Counted from the stretch's first letter, positions 1 to 8,337 are shown. The stretch: 10,815 nt of DNA from JAVVPL01 sp036655775 (GCA_036655775.1 JAVVPL010000074.1:1-10815), one strand, 5' to 3'. Numbers and translations are program-made. Notes: generated from the sequence alone by a model not told the origin.

Positions 1-1239
1 ATACCGATTTGTGTAGTAAACACAAGCTTTAAGTGCATCCTGAGAATAGGATACGGAATGATGTTCTTCGTATTTTGCTTTTATATTTTGTAAAATTTCC
101 AAAGTTTCTTCTGGGGTAGTGGCTTCTACAAAGATTTTTTGAAAACGTCGTTCTAGGGCACCGTCTTTTTCTATATTTTGTCTATATTCATCCAAGGTAG
201 TAGCGCCAATACATTGAATTTCTCCACGAGCGAGTGCTGGTTTGAACATATTGGATGCATCGAGAGAGCCCGAGGTATTTCCTGCTCCCACAATTGTATG
301 AATTTCATCAATAAAAATGATGATATCACTATTTTTTTCTAATTCATTCAACACCGCCTTCATGCGTTCTTCAAATTGGCCTCGATATTTAGTCCCTGCC
401 ACCAAAGAAGCTAAATCTAAGGTGATAATTCGTTTATCAAAAAGCACTCTAGGCACTTTCCTTTGAATAATACGCAAAGCTAAACCTTCGGCAATTGCTG
501 ATTTGCCAACGCCTGGTTCACCTATAAGTATGGGATTGTTTTTTTTACGTCGACTCAAAATTTGGGCAATTCGATCAAGTTCCTTTTGGCGACCTACAAT
601 AGGGTCTAAGCGATTTTCTTCGGCTGCTTGGGTCAAATCTCTTCCGAAATTATCTAAAACAGGAGTTTTAGATTTAGTGTCCTTAAATTTTAAAGTGGTG
701 TTTTTGTTAGTGTCGTCTTTTTTGGCGGATAAATCATCATGCAGTTCAATACCTTCAAGACTACTACGAATTTCAAAGGTGGCGCCTTCGTTTGTGTTTA
801 AAGATAAAATACTATTAAGTTCGTTTTTGAAATTTTCGTAATTGATACCCAAACCGTTTAAAATGCCTGAGACAAGAGAATTTTCATCTTTGAGTATGGC
901 TAAAATGGCATGTTCTGTGTCCACCTCTTCGGCACGAAGTGCTTTGGATTCTAAATACATCAATTTGAAAGCGCGATCCGCTTGTTTGTTTAAGGGCAAT
1001 TCGGCATCTTTAGAGCGCGTGGTTTTAGTTGGATTGATAAGGGCTGTTTCCACCCGTTTGCGTAGCTCGGTAAGAGAAAGTTTATAATTGGTTAAAACTT
1101 GACAAGCTAGAGAAGTAGGTTCCCTTAAAATACCAAGAAATATATGTTCTACTCCCACATATTCGCTACCCAGTCGAATGGCTTCATCGTGGCTAAATGT
1201 GAGTGCATTTTTGAGTTGTGTGGATAAATTGGCTTCCAT
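1..1239 (-). CDS. clpC: ClpC-type AAA+ protein unfoldase, N-terminal 413 codons (3' end beyond window)
   Basis: Read on the minus strand from the ATG at 1239-1237, the frame is open without a stop to base 1, giving 413 residues of a protein that is usually over 800. Residues 1-145 are the double Clp_N repeat, opening MEANLSTQLKNAL with a typical GVEHIFLGIL motif. A charged linker follows at about 150-200. The first AAA+ module has Walker A GEPGVGKS at about 240-247, Walker B IIIFIDE with D311 and E312, and the GATTLDEY segment typical of ClpA/B/C. From family knowledge, ClpC is a cytoplasmic hexameric ATPase that unfolds substrates and feeds them to ClpP. The second AAA+ domain and any ClpP-binding loop lie outside the window, so ClpC rather than ClpB rests on the N-terminus, the lack of a long coiled-coil seen so far, and the position opposite gyrA. 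A good promoter lies just upstream at 1273-1303. Confidence 0.93.
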   Translation of the reverse strand, partial: MEANLSTQLKNALTFSHDEAIRLGSEYVGVEHIFLGILREPTSLACQVLTNYKLSLTELRKRVETALINPTKTTRSKDAELPLNKQADRAFKLMYLESKALRAEEVDTEHAILAILKDENSLVSGILNGLGINYENFKNELNSILSLNTNEGATFEIRSSLEGIELHDDLSAKKDDTNKNTTLKFKDTKSKTPVLDNFGRDLTQAAEENRLDPIVGRQKELDRIAQILSRRKKNNPILIGEPGVGKSAIAEGLALRIIQRKVPRVLFDKRIITLDLASLVAGTKYRGQFEERMKAVLNELEKNSDIIIFIDEIHTIVGAGNTSGSLDASNMFKPALARGEIQCIGATTLDEYRQNIEKDGALERRFQKIFVEATTPEETLEILQNIKAKYEEHHSVSYSQDALKACVYYTNRY

Positions 1240-1272
1240 GTATATATAAATTTTAGGAAAAATGTTAACTTA

Positions 1273-1303
1273 CAAAGTTACGAAAAAAAAGAGAAAAATC
1301 CAA
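1273..1303 (-). promoter_or_regulatory. Predicted Bacteroidota-type promoter for clpC
   Basis: On the minus strand, TTG (1303-1301) is followed by exactly 20 nt and then TAACTTTG (1280-1273). This is a perfect match to the -7 consensus TAnnTTTG with the expected -33 spacing. Transcription would start near 1267, about 30 nt before the clpC ATG. The call comes from motif matching alone. Confidence 0.7.
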
Positions 1304-1346
1304 TGTGTGTGGGGGAAATAAATAAAAAATAATTATGGATAAAAAC

Positions 1347-1377
1347 TTGCAGTTTAGCTAAAAAAAGACTAATTTCG
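1347..1377 (+). promoter_or_regulatory. Predicted Bacteroidota-type promoter for gyrA
   Basis: CTTG, with its TTG at 1347-1349, is followed by 20 nt and then TAATTTCG (1370-1377). The last element has one mismatch to the -7 consensus TAnnTTTG. Predicted initiation is near 1383, giving a leader of about 50 nt before the gyrA ATG. The spacing is the same as in the divergent clpC promoter, so the two promoters sit back to back in a 195-bp control region. Confidence 0.5.
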
Positions 1378-1434
1378 TATGTCTTAATAGAAAATAGAAT
1401 AAAATTGATAATCAAATAGTTAGTATTAGAAAGA

Positions 1435-3987
1435 ATGGAAGAAAGAGAAAAAATTGTACAGGTCAATATCGAAACTCAGATGAAGTCGGCGTATATCGAC
1501 TATTCTATGTCGGTTATAGTCGCTCGTGCATTGCCTGACGTAAGAGATGGAATGAAACCTGTGCATCGTCGTATTTTATTTGCGATGAATGAAAATGGAA
1601 TTACATCCAACAAACCCTATAAAAAATCGGCTAGAATTGTAGGGGAAGTTTTAGGTAAGTATCACCCACATGGAGATAGTTCTGTGTATTTTGCTATGGT
1701 TCGTATGGCACAAGATTGGTCTTTGCGTTATCCTTTGGTGGATGGGCAAGGTAACTTTGGGTCTATCGACCAGGATCCACCTGCTGCTATGCGTTACACT
1801 GAAGCGAGAATGCAGAAAATGGCGGAAGAAATTATGGCCGATATTGACAAAGAAACCATTGATTTTCAACTTAACTTTGATGATACTTTGGAAGAACCCA
1901 CGGTATTGCCTTGCAAAATCCCCAACCTTTTAATTAATGGTGCTTCGGGTATTGCCGTAGGGATGGCCACGAATATGCCTCCGCATAATTTAACCGAAGT
2001 GCTCAATGGAATAGTTGCGTATATTGACAATCCAGAGATTAGCATAGAGGAATTAATGCAATATGTCAAAGCTCCCGACTTCCCAACAGGGGGCGTTATT
2101 TATGGTTATGAAGGAGTTAAAGATGCCTTTATGACGGGCTCGGGTCGTGTGATGATGAGAGGTGAGGCTACAATTGAGCCCGATGAGCATGGTAAAGAAT
2201 GTATCATTGTCAATTCAATTCCTTATCAAGTGAACAAAGCGGAGATGATTAAAAAAACCGCAGATTTGGTCAATGATAAAAAAATTGAAGGTATTAGTGA
2301 TATTCGCGATGAATCCGATAGAAATGGTTTGCGTATTGTTTATGAACTAAAAAAAGATGCCATTGCGAATGTAGTGCTCAATAAGCTATATCAAATGACG
2401 GTTTTGCAGTCGTCGTTTAGTGTCAATAATATAGCCTTAGTGCATGGTCGTCCGATGTTGCTTAATTTAAAAGATTTAATTAAATATTTTGTAGAACATC
2501 GTCATGAAGTAGTGATACGCAGAACGCAATATGAATTACGTGAAGCCGAAAAAAGAGCCCATATATTACAAGGTCTTTTAATTGCTTTGGATCATATTGA
2601 TGAGGTGATCGCTACGATTCGAGCTTCTAAAACTGTAGATGAGGCGCGTACGGCTTTGATGGAACGTTTTAGTTTGAGCGATATTCAAGCTCGTGCTATT
2701 GTTGAAATGCGTTTACGTCAATTGACAGGTTTGGAACGCGAGCGATTGGAGCAAGAATACAATGATTTGATGGCATTTATTGAAAAATGTAAAGATATTT
2801 TGGCAAATGAAAGTACACGAATGGAAATCATCAAAAATGAAATGCTTGAAATCAAACAAAAATATGGAGACGAACGTCGTAGTCGTATTGAATACGCGGC
2901 TTCCGATTTTCGTATAGAAGATACCATTGCCGATGAGGATGTTGTGGTTACTATTTCTCATTTAGGATATATCAAACGAACTCCTCTTACGGAATATCAC
3001 CGTCAAAATAGAGGCGGTAAGGGATCTAAAGGATCGGATGTGCGTACGGAAGATTTTGTAGAACATTTATTTATTGCATCTATGCATAATTATATGTTGT
3101 TCTTTACTGAAAAAGGAAAATGTTTCTGGTTACGTGTATATGAAATTCCAGAGGGAACGCGTCAATCGAAAGGTCGTGCAATTCAAAATGTGATCAATAT
3201 AGAACCCGAAGATAAAGTAAAAGCATTTATTAATATCAAGGATTTGAAGGATCAAGAATATTTGAATAATAATTACATTATTCTTTGTACAAAGAAGGGG
3301 ATTATTAAAAAAACAGCTTTGGATGCCTATTCAAAACCTCGTCAAAATGGAATTATTGCAATTACTATCCGTGATAATGATCAATTGTTGGAAGCTAAAC
3401 TTACCAATGGAAGTAATGAGGTAATGATGGCCCTTCGTTCAGGAAAAGCCGTTCGTTTCAATGAAAACAATGTACGTCCAATGGGGCGTAGCGCTTCAGG
3501 GGTAAGAGGAATTACGCTACAAAATGAAAAAGATGAAGTGATAGGAATGATTTGTATTGACAATCCTGCGTATCATATTTTGGTAGTTTCTGAAAATGGC
3601 TATGGTAAACGTTCGGAATTGGATGATTATAGAGAAACAAATCGAGGAGGAAAAGGCGTTAAAACAATTAGTGTTACGGATAAAACGGGGGCATTAATTG
3701 CGATTAAAAATGTAACGGATATGGACGATTTGATGATTATCAATAAATCGGGTATCATTATTCGTTTAGCGGTTAAAGATCTTAGAGTTGTGGGCCGAGC
3801 TACACAAGGAGTTCGTTTAATAGATATTAGAAATAATGATGCTATTGCTTCTGTAACTAAGGTGGTACAAGAGGAAGAAGAGATCGAAGATGAAACTATA
3901 GAGCCCGAAATGATGGATTCCGATAGTATTGACGATACGATTTTGCCAAACAATATCGAGGATACGGATGAACCGATACAATCTTAA
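1435..3987 (+). CDS. gyrA: DNA gyrase subunit A
   Basis: The subunit is 850 residues (E. coli GyrA is 875) and is the DNA breakage-reunion half of type IIA topoisomerase. With GyrB it introduces negative supercoils using ATP. The N-terminal winged-helix/tower region opens with IDYSMSVIVARALPDVRDG. The quinolone-resistance region GKYHPHGDSSVYF is at about 75-86, and the catalytic tyrosine is Y121 in AAMRYTEAR. The C-terminal beta-pinwheel carries a GyrA box QNRGGKG at about 524-530, which marks gyrase rather than ParC. A second RGGKG motif lies near residue 737, and an acidic tail covers roughly the last 40 residues. The ATG at 1435 is chosen because MEEREKIVQVNIE is the normal family start; no Shine-Dalgarno is visible. 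The position equivalent to E. coli D87 is Phe86, while S82 (E. coli S83) is retained. No hairpin terminator is seen after the stop. Confidence 0.98.
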   Translation: MEEREKIVQVNIETQMKSAYIDYSMSVIVARALPDVRDGMKPVHRRILFAMNENGITSNKPYKKSARIVGEVLGKYHPHGDSSVYFAMVRMAQDWSLRYPLVDGQGNFGSIDQDPPAAMRYTEARMQKMAEEIMADIDKETIDFQLNFDDTLEEPTVLPCKIPNLLINGASGIAVGMATNMPPHNLTEVLNGIVAYIDNPEISIEELMQYVKAPDFPTGGVIYGYEGVKDAFMTGSGRVMMRGEATIEPDEHGKECIIVNSIPYQVNKAEMIKKTADLVNDKKIEGISDIRDESDRNGLRIVYELKKDAIANVVLNKLYQMTVLQSSFSVNNIALVHGRPMLLNLKDLIKYFVEHRHEVVIRRTQYELREAEKRAHILQGLLIALDHIDEVIATIRASKTVDEARTALMERFSLSDIQARAIVEMRLRQLTGLERERLEQEYNDLMAFIEKCKDILANESTRMEIIKNEMLEIKQKYGDERRSRIEYAASDFRIEDTIADEDVVVTISHLGYIKRTPLTEYHRQNRGGKGSKGSDVRTEDFVEHLFIASMHNYMLFFTEKGKCFWLRVYEIPEGTRQSKGRAIQNVINIEPEDKVKAFINIKDLKDQEYLNNNYIILCTKKGIIKKTALDAYSKPRQNGIIAITIRDNDQLLEAKLTNGSNEVMMALRSGKAVRFNENNVRPMGRSASGVRGITLQNEKDEVIGMICIDNPAYHILVVSENGYGKRSELDDYRETNRGGKGVKTISVTDKTGALIAIKNVTDMDDLMIINKSGIIIRLAVKDLRVVGRATQGVRLIDIRNNDAIASVTKVVQEEEEIEDETIEPEMMDSDSIDDTILPNNIEDTDEPIQS

Positions 3988-4066
3988 ATTTAAAAAATAT
4001 TAAAAATTAAAAATGAAAAAAAGAAACGTATAGGGATAAAAAAAATGTGTAAAACATGAATAATTC

Positions 4067-4083
4067 ACTATGCGTTTCATAGT
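4067..4083. repeat. Short perfect inverted repeat upstream of the TPR gene
   Basis: ACTATG (4067-4072) and CATAGT (4078-4083) form a perfect 6-bp inverted repeat around a 5-nt CGTTT loop. There is no T-run after it, so it is not a standard terminator. It ends 26 nt before the TPR gene start. It also sits just upstream of TAAACTTG (4088-4095), a one-mismatch -7 candidate that lacks a clear -33 TTG. It could be an operator or a leader hairpin, or chance in AT-rich DNA. Confidence 0.3.
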
Positions 4084-4109
4084 ATCTTAAACTTGAAAAT
4101 TATTTACCT

Positions 4110-5258
4110 ATGAAAAAGAATTTAATTATTATAGTTTGCTCTTTAGCGGTTTCTTTTGGAAGTGCTTTTGCACAAACTAAACTAGTAAAGAGTGCCACTC
4201 GAGATTTGGCAAATCAAAAACTTGATAAAGCCGTAGTATCTATTGAAGCAGCCACAGTCAATCCTGAAACCGCGCTAAAAGCAGATACGTGGATTGTTAG
4301 AGCACGAGTATATACTGCGGTAGCTGCACATCCTATGTTTAAAAGCAAATTTGAAAATCCAGAAGAGAAAGCTTTAGAATCTTTCAACAAAGCATTGAGT
4401 TTAGACTCAACACCTAAAATGCAAACTTTGATAGGTTTGGAATTACCAAGATTGGGTGAAGTATATTATAATATTGGTGTTGAAGGATTTTCTGCCGGTA
4501 ATTTTGCATTAGCTACTACGGGTTTTGAAAAAGCTTTTGAATTGTATCAACGTTCAGGGGAGATCGATTCTGGAGCTATTTTTAATATTGCCTTATGTGC
4601 CGCTAAAGCAGGTCAGTTTGAAAAGGCAGCCAAAAATTATAAAATATTAGTGGATGGCAATTACTCACAATCTAATATTTATGCAGGCTTGGCCGACGTA
4701 TATGGCAAAATGAAAAAACCACAAGAGGCTTCGGCCATTATGGATATTGCAATTGCTCGTTATCCTATGGATTCCACTATTTATATTGCAGCTGCAACTA
4801 CCAACCTTTTATTAGGTGTGAATGATAAAGCCGAAAAAATCCTAAAAACAGCAGTTGAAAAATGGCCTACGAGTGATTTGTTATTCTTTGCTATGGGCGT
4901 GGCTTATGAAAACAACAATCGTCCAGAAGATGCAGAAAAATCATATTTAAAAGCCTTGGAACTTAACTCAACGTATTTTGATGCTATTTTTAATCTAGGA
5001 GCATTTTATGTAAATTCGGGTATCAAAATTAAAGCGGCAGCCGAAAATTTACCTCTTAGTGAAAGTGAAAAATATGAATCGGAAATGAAACGTGCGAATG
5101 AAATCTTACAAAAAGCAGTACCTTATTTGGAAAAAGTGATAGAAAACCAACCCAATAATGTATCGGCAATGACTACTTTAAAAGATATTTATGTGCATTT
5201 ACGCCAAATGGATAAAGCACAAGAATTAAATGCAAAAATAGATACTTTAACAAAATAA
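4110..5258 (+). CDS. Secreted tetratricopeptide-repeat (TPR) protein
   Basis: The protein has 382 residues. Residues 1-21 form a type I signal peptide: MKKN, a hydrophobic core, then SAFA before Q22. The cysteine at 11 follows valine and does not make a good lipobox, so a soluble periplasmic protein is more likely than a lipoprotein. The rest is helical TPR sequence. Clear repeats with the usual small/aromatic pattern lie at about 115-148, 155-185, 188-220, 222-253 and 255-288, with a last one near 345-375. A charged, helix-rich insertion at about 310-340 interrupts the array. TPR arrays bind other proteins, and no enzymatic motif is present. From memory, a TPR gene after gyrA recurs in Bacteroidales, but its partner is not known to me. 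The gene ends 33 nt before a hairpin terminator, so it is probably transcribed alone or with gyrA. Confidence 0.88.
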   Translation: MKKNLIIIVCSLAVSFGSAFAQTKLVKSATRDLANQKLDKAVVSIEAATVNPETALKADTWIVRARVYTAVAAHPMFKSKFENPEEKALESFNKALSLDSTPKMQTLIGLELPRLGEVYYNIGVEGFSAGNFALATTGFEKAFELYQRSGEIDSGAIFNIALCAAKAGQFEKAAKNYKILVDGNYSQSNIYAGLADVYGKMKKPQEASAIMDIAIARYPMDSTIYIAAATTNLLLGVNDKAEKILKTAVEKWPTSDLLFFAMGVAYENNNRPEDAEKSYLKALELNSTYFDAIFNLGAFYVNSGIKIKAAAENLPLSESEKYESEMKRANEILQKAVPYLEKVIENQPNNVSAMTTLKDIYVHLRQMDKAQELNAKIDTLTK

Positions 5259-5291
5259 TTTTAATAAAGTTATTGTATATTGTATAAAAAT

Positions 5292-5325
5292 AAAAAAGAG
5301 GTAGCTTTGCTAACCTCTTTTTTTT
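5292..5325 (+). terminator. Rho-independent terminator after the TPR gene
   Basis: An A-run plus GAGGTAGC pairs across a TTT loop with GCTAACCTC plus a T-run. One unpaired T forms a bulge in the right arm. The hairpin is followed by a run of eight T. The structure begins 33 nt after the TPR stop and ends only 15 nt before the CtpA start codon, which constrains where the next promoter can be. Confidence 0.85.
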
Positions 5326-5335
5326 ACCAATTTTG
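5306..5335 (+). promoter_or_regulatory. Possible promoter for the CtpA gene overlapping the terminator
   Basis: TTTG at 5306-5309, in the terminator loop, is followed by 18 nt and then CAATTTTG (5328-5335). The latter differs from the TAnnTTTG -7 consensus at its first base. The spacing is one or two bases shorter than usual. If used, transcription would start at or next to the ATG at 5341, giving a leaderless or nearly leaderless mRNA. No stronger candidate lies between the terminator and the start codon. Confidence 0.3.
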
Positions 5336-5340
5336 AAAAA

Positions 5341-6921
5341 ATGGAAGAAACAAAAAAATCTTCATGGTTGATATATGCCATGCTTCTTACCTTGGGTATA
5401 TTTTTAGGTACAAAAATACCTCAAAAGCATACTCAGAATACTACGGGACGATTTAATTCGTTGCTGGAAATTGTGCAAAAAAATTATGTGGATACCATCA
5501 ATGAGGAACAAGTAGAAAATGCGGCAATCATGGGAATGCTTTCTTCTTTGGATCCACATTCCGTGTTTGTACCTGCTTCAGAACTAAAGGCTGTGAACGA
5601 AGAATTGCAAAGTAATTTTGAAGGTATTGGCGTGCAATTTCGAGCTATCGATGATACGGTAACTGTGATATTGCCCGTTTCTGGTGGCCCTTCCGAAAAG
5701 GTGGGAATCAAAGCTGGCGATCGAATTGTGACTGTGAATGGAAAAAGTATTGCGGGCAAAAAATTGAGTAATGAAGAAATTATCAAAAAACTTAAAGGGC
5801 CTAAAGGCACAAAAGTAAAATTGGGAATTTTGCGTTATGGCCTTCTCAAACCTAAGGAATTTACGGTAATTCGAGATATAATACCTACCTTTAGTGTAGA
5901 TGTTCATTTTATGGTTGAACCTAGTATTGGGTATATCAAAGTCAGTAAATTTGCCGATAATACGGCCGAAGAATTTGCCAATGCAATGGCTAAACTGAAT
6001 AAAGCTGGTCTAAAAAAAGTAATTATAGATTTGCGATCGAATGGGGGAGGCTATTTAGGTGCTGCGGTTGAAATTGCGGATATGTTTTTGGAAAAAGGAG
6101 ATATGATTGTATACACACAGGGCGAACATCGTAAACGAACGGATATAAAAGCAAGTGGCAATGGAAAATACAAACAAACTAAAGTCGTTGTTTTAATGGA
6201 CGAGTGGAGTGCCTCTGCTTCGGAAATTGTGGCAGGAGCTATGCAGGATAATGATAGAGGAAGTATTGTGGGACGACGTTCTTTTGGTAAGGGTTTAGTG
6301 CAAGAACAAATGGAATTGAATGATGGAAGTGCTTTACGTTTAACGGTGGCGCGCTATTATACGCCTAGTGGTCGTTGCATTCAAAAACCCTATAAAGCGG
6401 GAACGAAGGATTATGAGGAAGAACTCTTACAACGTTATATTAGTGGTGAAATTTTGGGAACCGATACCCATAATTTGCATTCGGATACCACAAAATATTA
6501 TACTCAAAAAGGAAGGGTAGTGTATGGTGGTGGAGGGATCCAACCCGATGTGCAGGTGCCTTACAAAACGGATAAAAACTTTGTGTATTTAAATCAATTA
6601 AATCAAAAAGGCTTACTATATCAATATGCTTTTTCGTATGCAGATAAAAACAGAGAGCATTTGAAGAATACGTATAAAACGGCGAACGATTTTACGCGTA
6701 AGTTTGAAGTTAGTTCACAAATGTTTACAGATTTTTTGGCTTATGCTGAAAAAAATGAGGTTAAGAAAAATTTAGAGAGTATACAGAAATTTACTCCGCG
6801 AATTAAAAATTTATTAAAAGCGTATATAGGTAGAGATTTATTTGATGATATTGGATTTTATCCTATTTATTTGCAAACGGATGAAGATTTTCTCAAAGCG
6901 GTGGAAACGGCCAAAAAATAA
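5341..6921 (+). CDS. S41 family C-terminal processing peptidase (CtpA/Prc-like), membrane-anchored
   Basis: The protein has 526 residues. An N-terminal hydrophobic segment (about 9-26) with no clear signal-peptidase site after it suggests a signal anchor, placing the protease in the periplasm. A PDZ domain spans about 92-178, with the carboxylate-binding segment near EGIGVQF and the GIKAGDRIVTVNGK motif. The S41 catalytic domain follows. Its SASASE motif gives Ser292, and FGKGLVQ gives Lys317 and Gln321. The 25-residue Ser-Lys spacing and the Gln four residues after the Lys match the Ser/Lys/Gln triad of CtpB and Prc, so the enzyme should be active. A C-terminal extension of about 100 residues beyond the core has no recognised motif. 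The family cleaves C-terminal tails of envelope proteins; the substrate here is unknown. The ATG at 5341 is the only start that keeps the whole membrane anchor. A bidirectional terminator follows immediately. Confidence 0.93.
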   Translation: MEETKKSSWLIYAMLLTLGIFLGTKIPQKHTQNTTGRFNSLLEIVQKNYVDTINEEQVENAAIMGMLSSLDPHSVFVPASELKAVNEELQSNFEGIGVQFRAIDDTVTVILPVSGGPSEKVGIKAGDRIVTVNGKSIAGKKLSNEEIIKKLKGPKGTKVKLGILRYGLLKPKEFTVIRDIIPTFSVDVHFMVEPSIGYIKVSKFADNTAEEFANAMAKLNKAGLKKVIIDLRSNGGGYLGAAVEIADMFLEKGDMIVYTQGEHRKRTDIKASGNGKYKQTKVVVLMDEWSASASEIVAGAMQDNDRGSIVGRRSFGKGLVQEQMELNDGSALRLTVARYYTPSGRCIQKPYKAGTKDYEEELLQRYISGEILGTDTHNLHSDTTKYYTQKGRVVYGGGGIQPDVQVPYKTDKNFVYLNQLNQKGLLYQYAFSYADKNREHLKNTYKTANDFTRKFEVSSQMFTDFLAYAEKNEVKKNLESIQKFTPRIKNLLKAYIGRDLFDDIGFYPIYLQTDEDFLKAVETAKK

Positions 6922-6926
6922 GGCAT

Positions 6927-6956
6927 AAAAAAAGGAGTCGAAAGACTCCTTTTTTT
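6927..6956. terminator. Bidirectional Rho-independent terminator between convergent genes
   Basis: Seven A, GGAGTC, a GAAA tetraloop, GACTCC and seven T form a perfect palindrome. It works on either strand. It starts five bases after the CtpA stop on the plus strand and lies 14 nt past the end of the minus-strand desulfidase gene, so it can stop both converging transcripts. Confidence 0.93.
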
Positions 6957-6970
6957 ATGTTCTGATTTTT

Positions 6971-8263
6971 TTATTTGCTTTTGTGTGTCATAATATCTAA
7001 AATTACTCTATCCGCTTCTACCATTGCTTTGTTTGCAATAAGACCTAAATTGCGTATGGAATTTTCAATATCTTTTTCGATGATGCCGTTATTGTCGGGC
7101 ACATATACATTATGAAGGGCTAAAATTGCGGATTGTATGGCTGCACTGGTGCCTGAAGCCACCTTTAAGGCACAACCTAATTTGGCTCCATCACATACCA
7201 TGCCCGCCAAATTGCCAATCATATTTTTAATGCTATATTTAATTTGTTCTCTATTGCCACCCAAAAGATAACATACGCCACAAGCAGCACCCGTGGAAGC
7301 TACTACGCAGCCACAAGCGGCCGAAAGACGACCAAAGCCTTGTTTGATATGGATAACGGTCAAATTGCTTAAAATTAAAGCTCTAATTAATTTTTCGTTA
7401 GAGGCGCCTATTTTTTCTGCAATAGCAAGAACGGGAACCATAGCTGTAATTCCTTGGTTACCACTTCCCGAATTACTCATGGCAGGGAGTAAACAGCCTG
7501 ACATGCGCGCATCCGAAGCTGCAGCAGTTAAGGCCATGGCATAATTACTATAATCTTGATGTAGTTTGTTTTTGTTAATCCAGTCGAGCAAATTGGCACC
7601 TATACCCATGCCCGATTTATTGGCAATCCCATAATCGGCCAATCTTTTGTTGATCATGGCATATTCCAAAATAAAACGAATTTTATCTAAGGGTTCGTTG
7701 AGTGCAAAATCATAAATATCATCAATGGTAAGATCGTACATTTTGGGGCCTTCTTGTTCTTCTTTGGTAGGAATTCGTACATCCAACAACACTTCTTCGT
7801 TGTGCGTAATATATACAAAATTTTTGTGAGATCCTTGAATAATAGAGCAACTTTTATTTTGACCTTTGGTGCAGATGGCCTCAACATAGAGTTTGTCGCA
7901 ATTTTCTTTAATTGCAATAGAAACGCCCTCATTGGCTAAAAAGGTTTTGGCGGCCTCTTCGTGAAAAGCTTTGACCCCTGAAAGTACTTCTAATTCTTTA
8001 TCGGCGCGTCCAGCAATGGCCCCCAAAGCAGCAGCAATGGGCAAACCCGTGATGCTTGTGCCTGGAATCCCCACACCCATGCCATTTTTGTAAATATTTA
8101 AACTGCAAAGAATTTCAATTTTATCGGGCATTTCTCCCAATACTTCTCGCGCTTTGGCCACGCAAAGTGCTAAAGCAATGGGTTCTGTGCATCCCACCGC
8201 TGGAACTACCTCTTTGTGTAGTAAATCATAAAATTTTTTAGTTTTATCTGCAATTTGTGACAT
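6971..8263 (-). CDS. cyuA: L-cysteine desulfidase / UPF0597 (YhaM/CyuA) family, serine-dehydratase-alpha-like
   Basis: The protein has 430 residues, the normal length for the family. It starts MSQIADKTKKFYDLLHKEVV and has the signature AVGCTEP with Cys25. Glycine-rich segments such as GVGIPGTSITGLP and MSNSGSGNQG are shared with the alpha chain of iron-sulfur L-serine dehydratases. The C-terminal part has Cys317 (AACGCVV), Cys357 (VCDGAK) and Cys364 (LGCAL). Their spacing, including the 7-residue Cys357-Cys364 gap, matches the conserved cysteines I recall for the archaeal [4Fe-4S] L-cysteine desulfidase MJ1025 (25, 282, 322, 329). That enzyme splits cysteine into pyruvate, ammonia and sulfide. 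No signal peptide is present, so it should be cytosolic. The exact substrate (cysteine versus serine or another amino acid) is inferred. No transporter or CyuR-type regulator lies beside it. It is transcribed divergently from the DUF502 operon. Confidence 0.88.
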   Translation of the reverse strand: MSQIADKTKKFYDLLHKEVVPAVGCTEPIALALCVAKAREVLGEMPDKIEILCSLNIYKNGMGVGIPGTSITGLPIAAALGAIAGRADKELEVLSGVKAFHEEAAKTFLANEGVSIAIKENCDKLYVEAICTKGQNKSCSIIQGSHKNFVYITHNEEVLLDVRIPTKEEQEGPKMYDLTIDDIYDFALNEPLDKIRFILEYAMINKRLADYGIANKSGMGIGANLLDWINKNKLHQDYSNYAMALTAAASDARMSGCLLPAMSNSGSGNQGITAMVPVLAIAEKIGASNEKLIRALILSNLTVIHIKQGFGRLSAACGCVVASTGAACGVCYLLGGNREQIKYSIKNMIGNLAGMVCDGAKLGCALKVASGTSAAIQSAILALHNVYVPDNNGIIEKDIENSIRNLGLIANKAMVEADRVILDIMTHKSK

Positions 8264-8337
8264 AAGCTGTTTTTTTAGTTTTCACACTCTTGGATACCTG
8301 TTTTTACGCACTTGTGTTTTCTCAAATGAATAATCTA

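Noticed and set aside
503..1087. Two plus-strand open frames opposite clpC
   Set aside because: The minus strand reads as an unbroken ClpC with Walker A and B motifs across the whole stretch; the plus-strand frames show no domain.
1278..1466. Small minus-strand open frame spanning the clpC-gyrA gap
   Set aside because: It overlaps the gyrA start, covers both predicted promoters, and has AT-driven Phe/Ile/Leu-rich composition with no recognisable motif.
3988..4066. Possible gyrA terminator or small RNA in the AT-rich gap
   Set aside because: No GC-containing hairpin followed by T could be found here, and no promoter pair was convincing.
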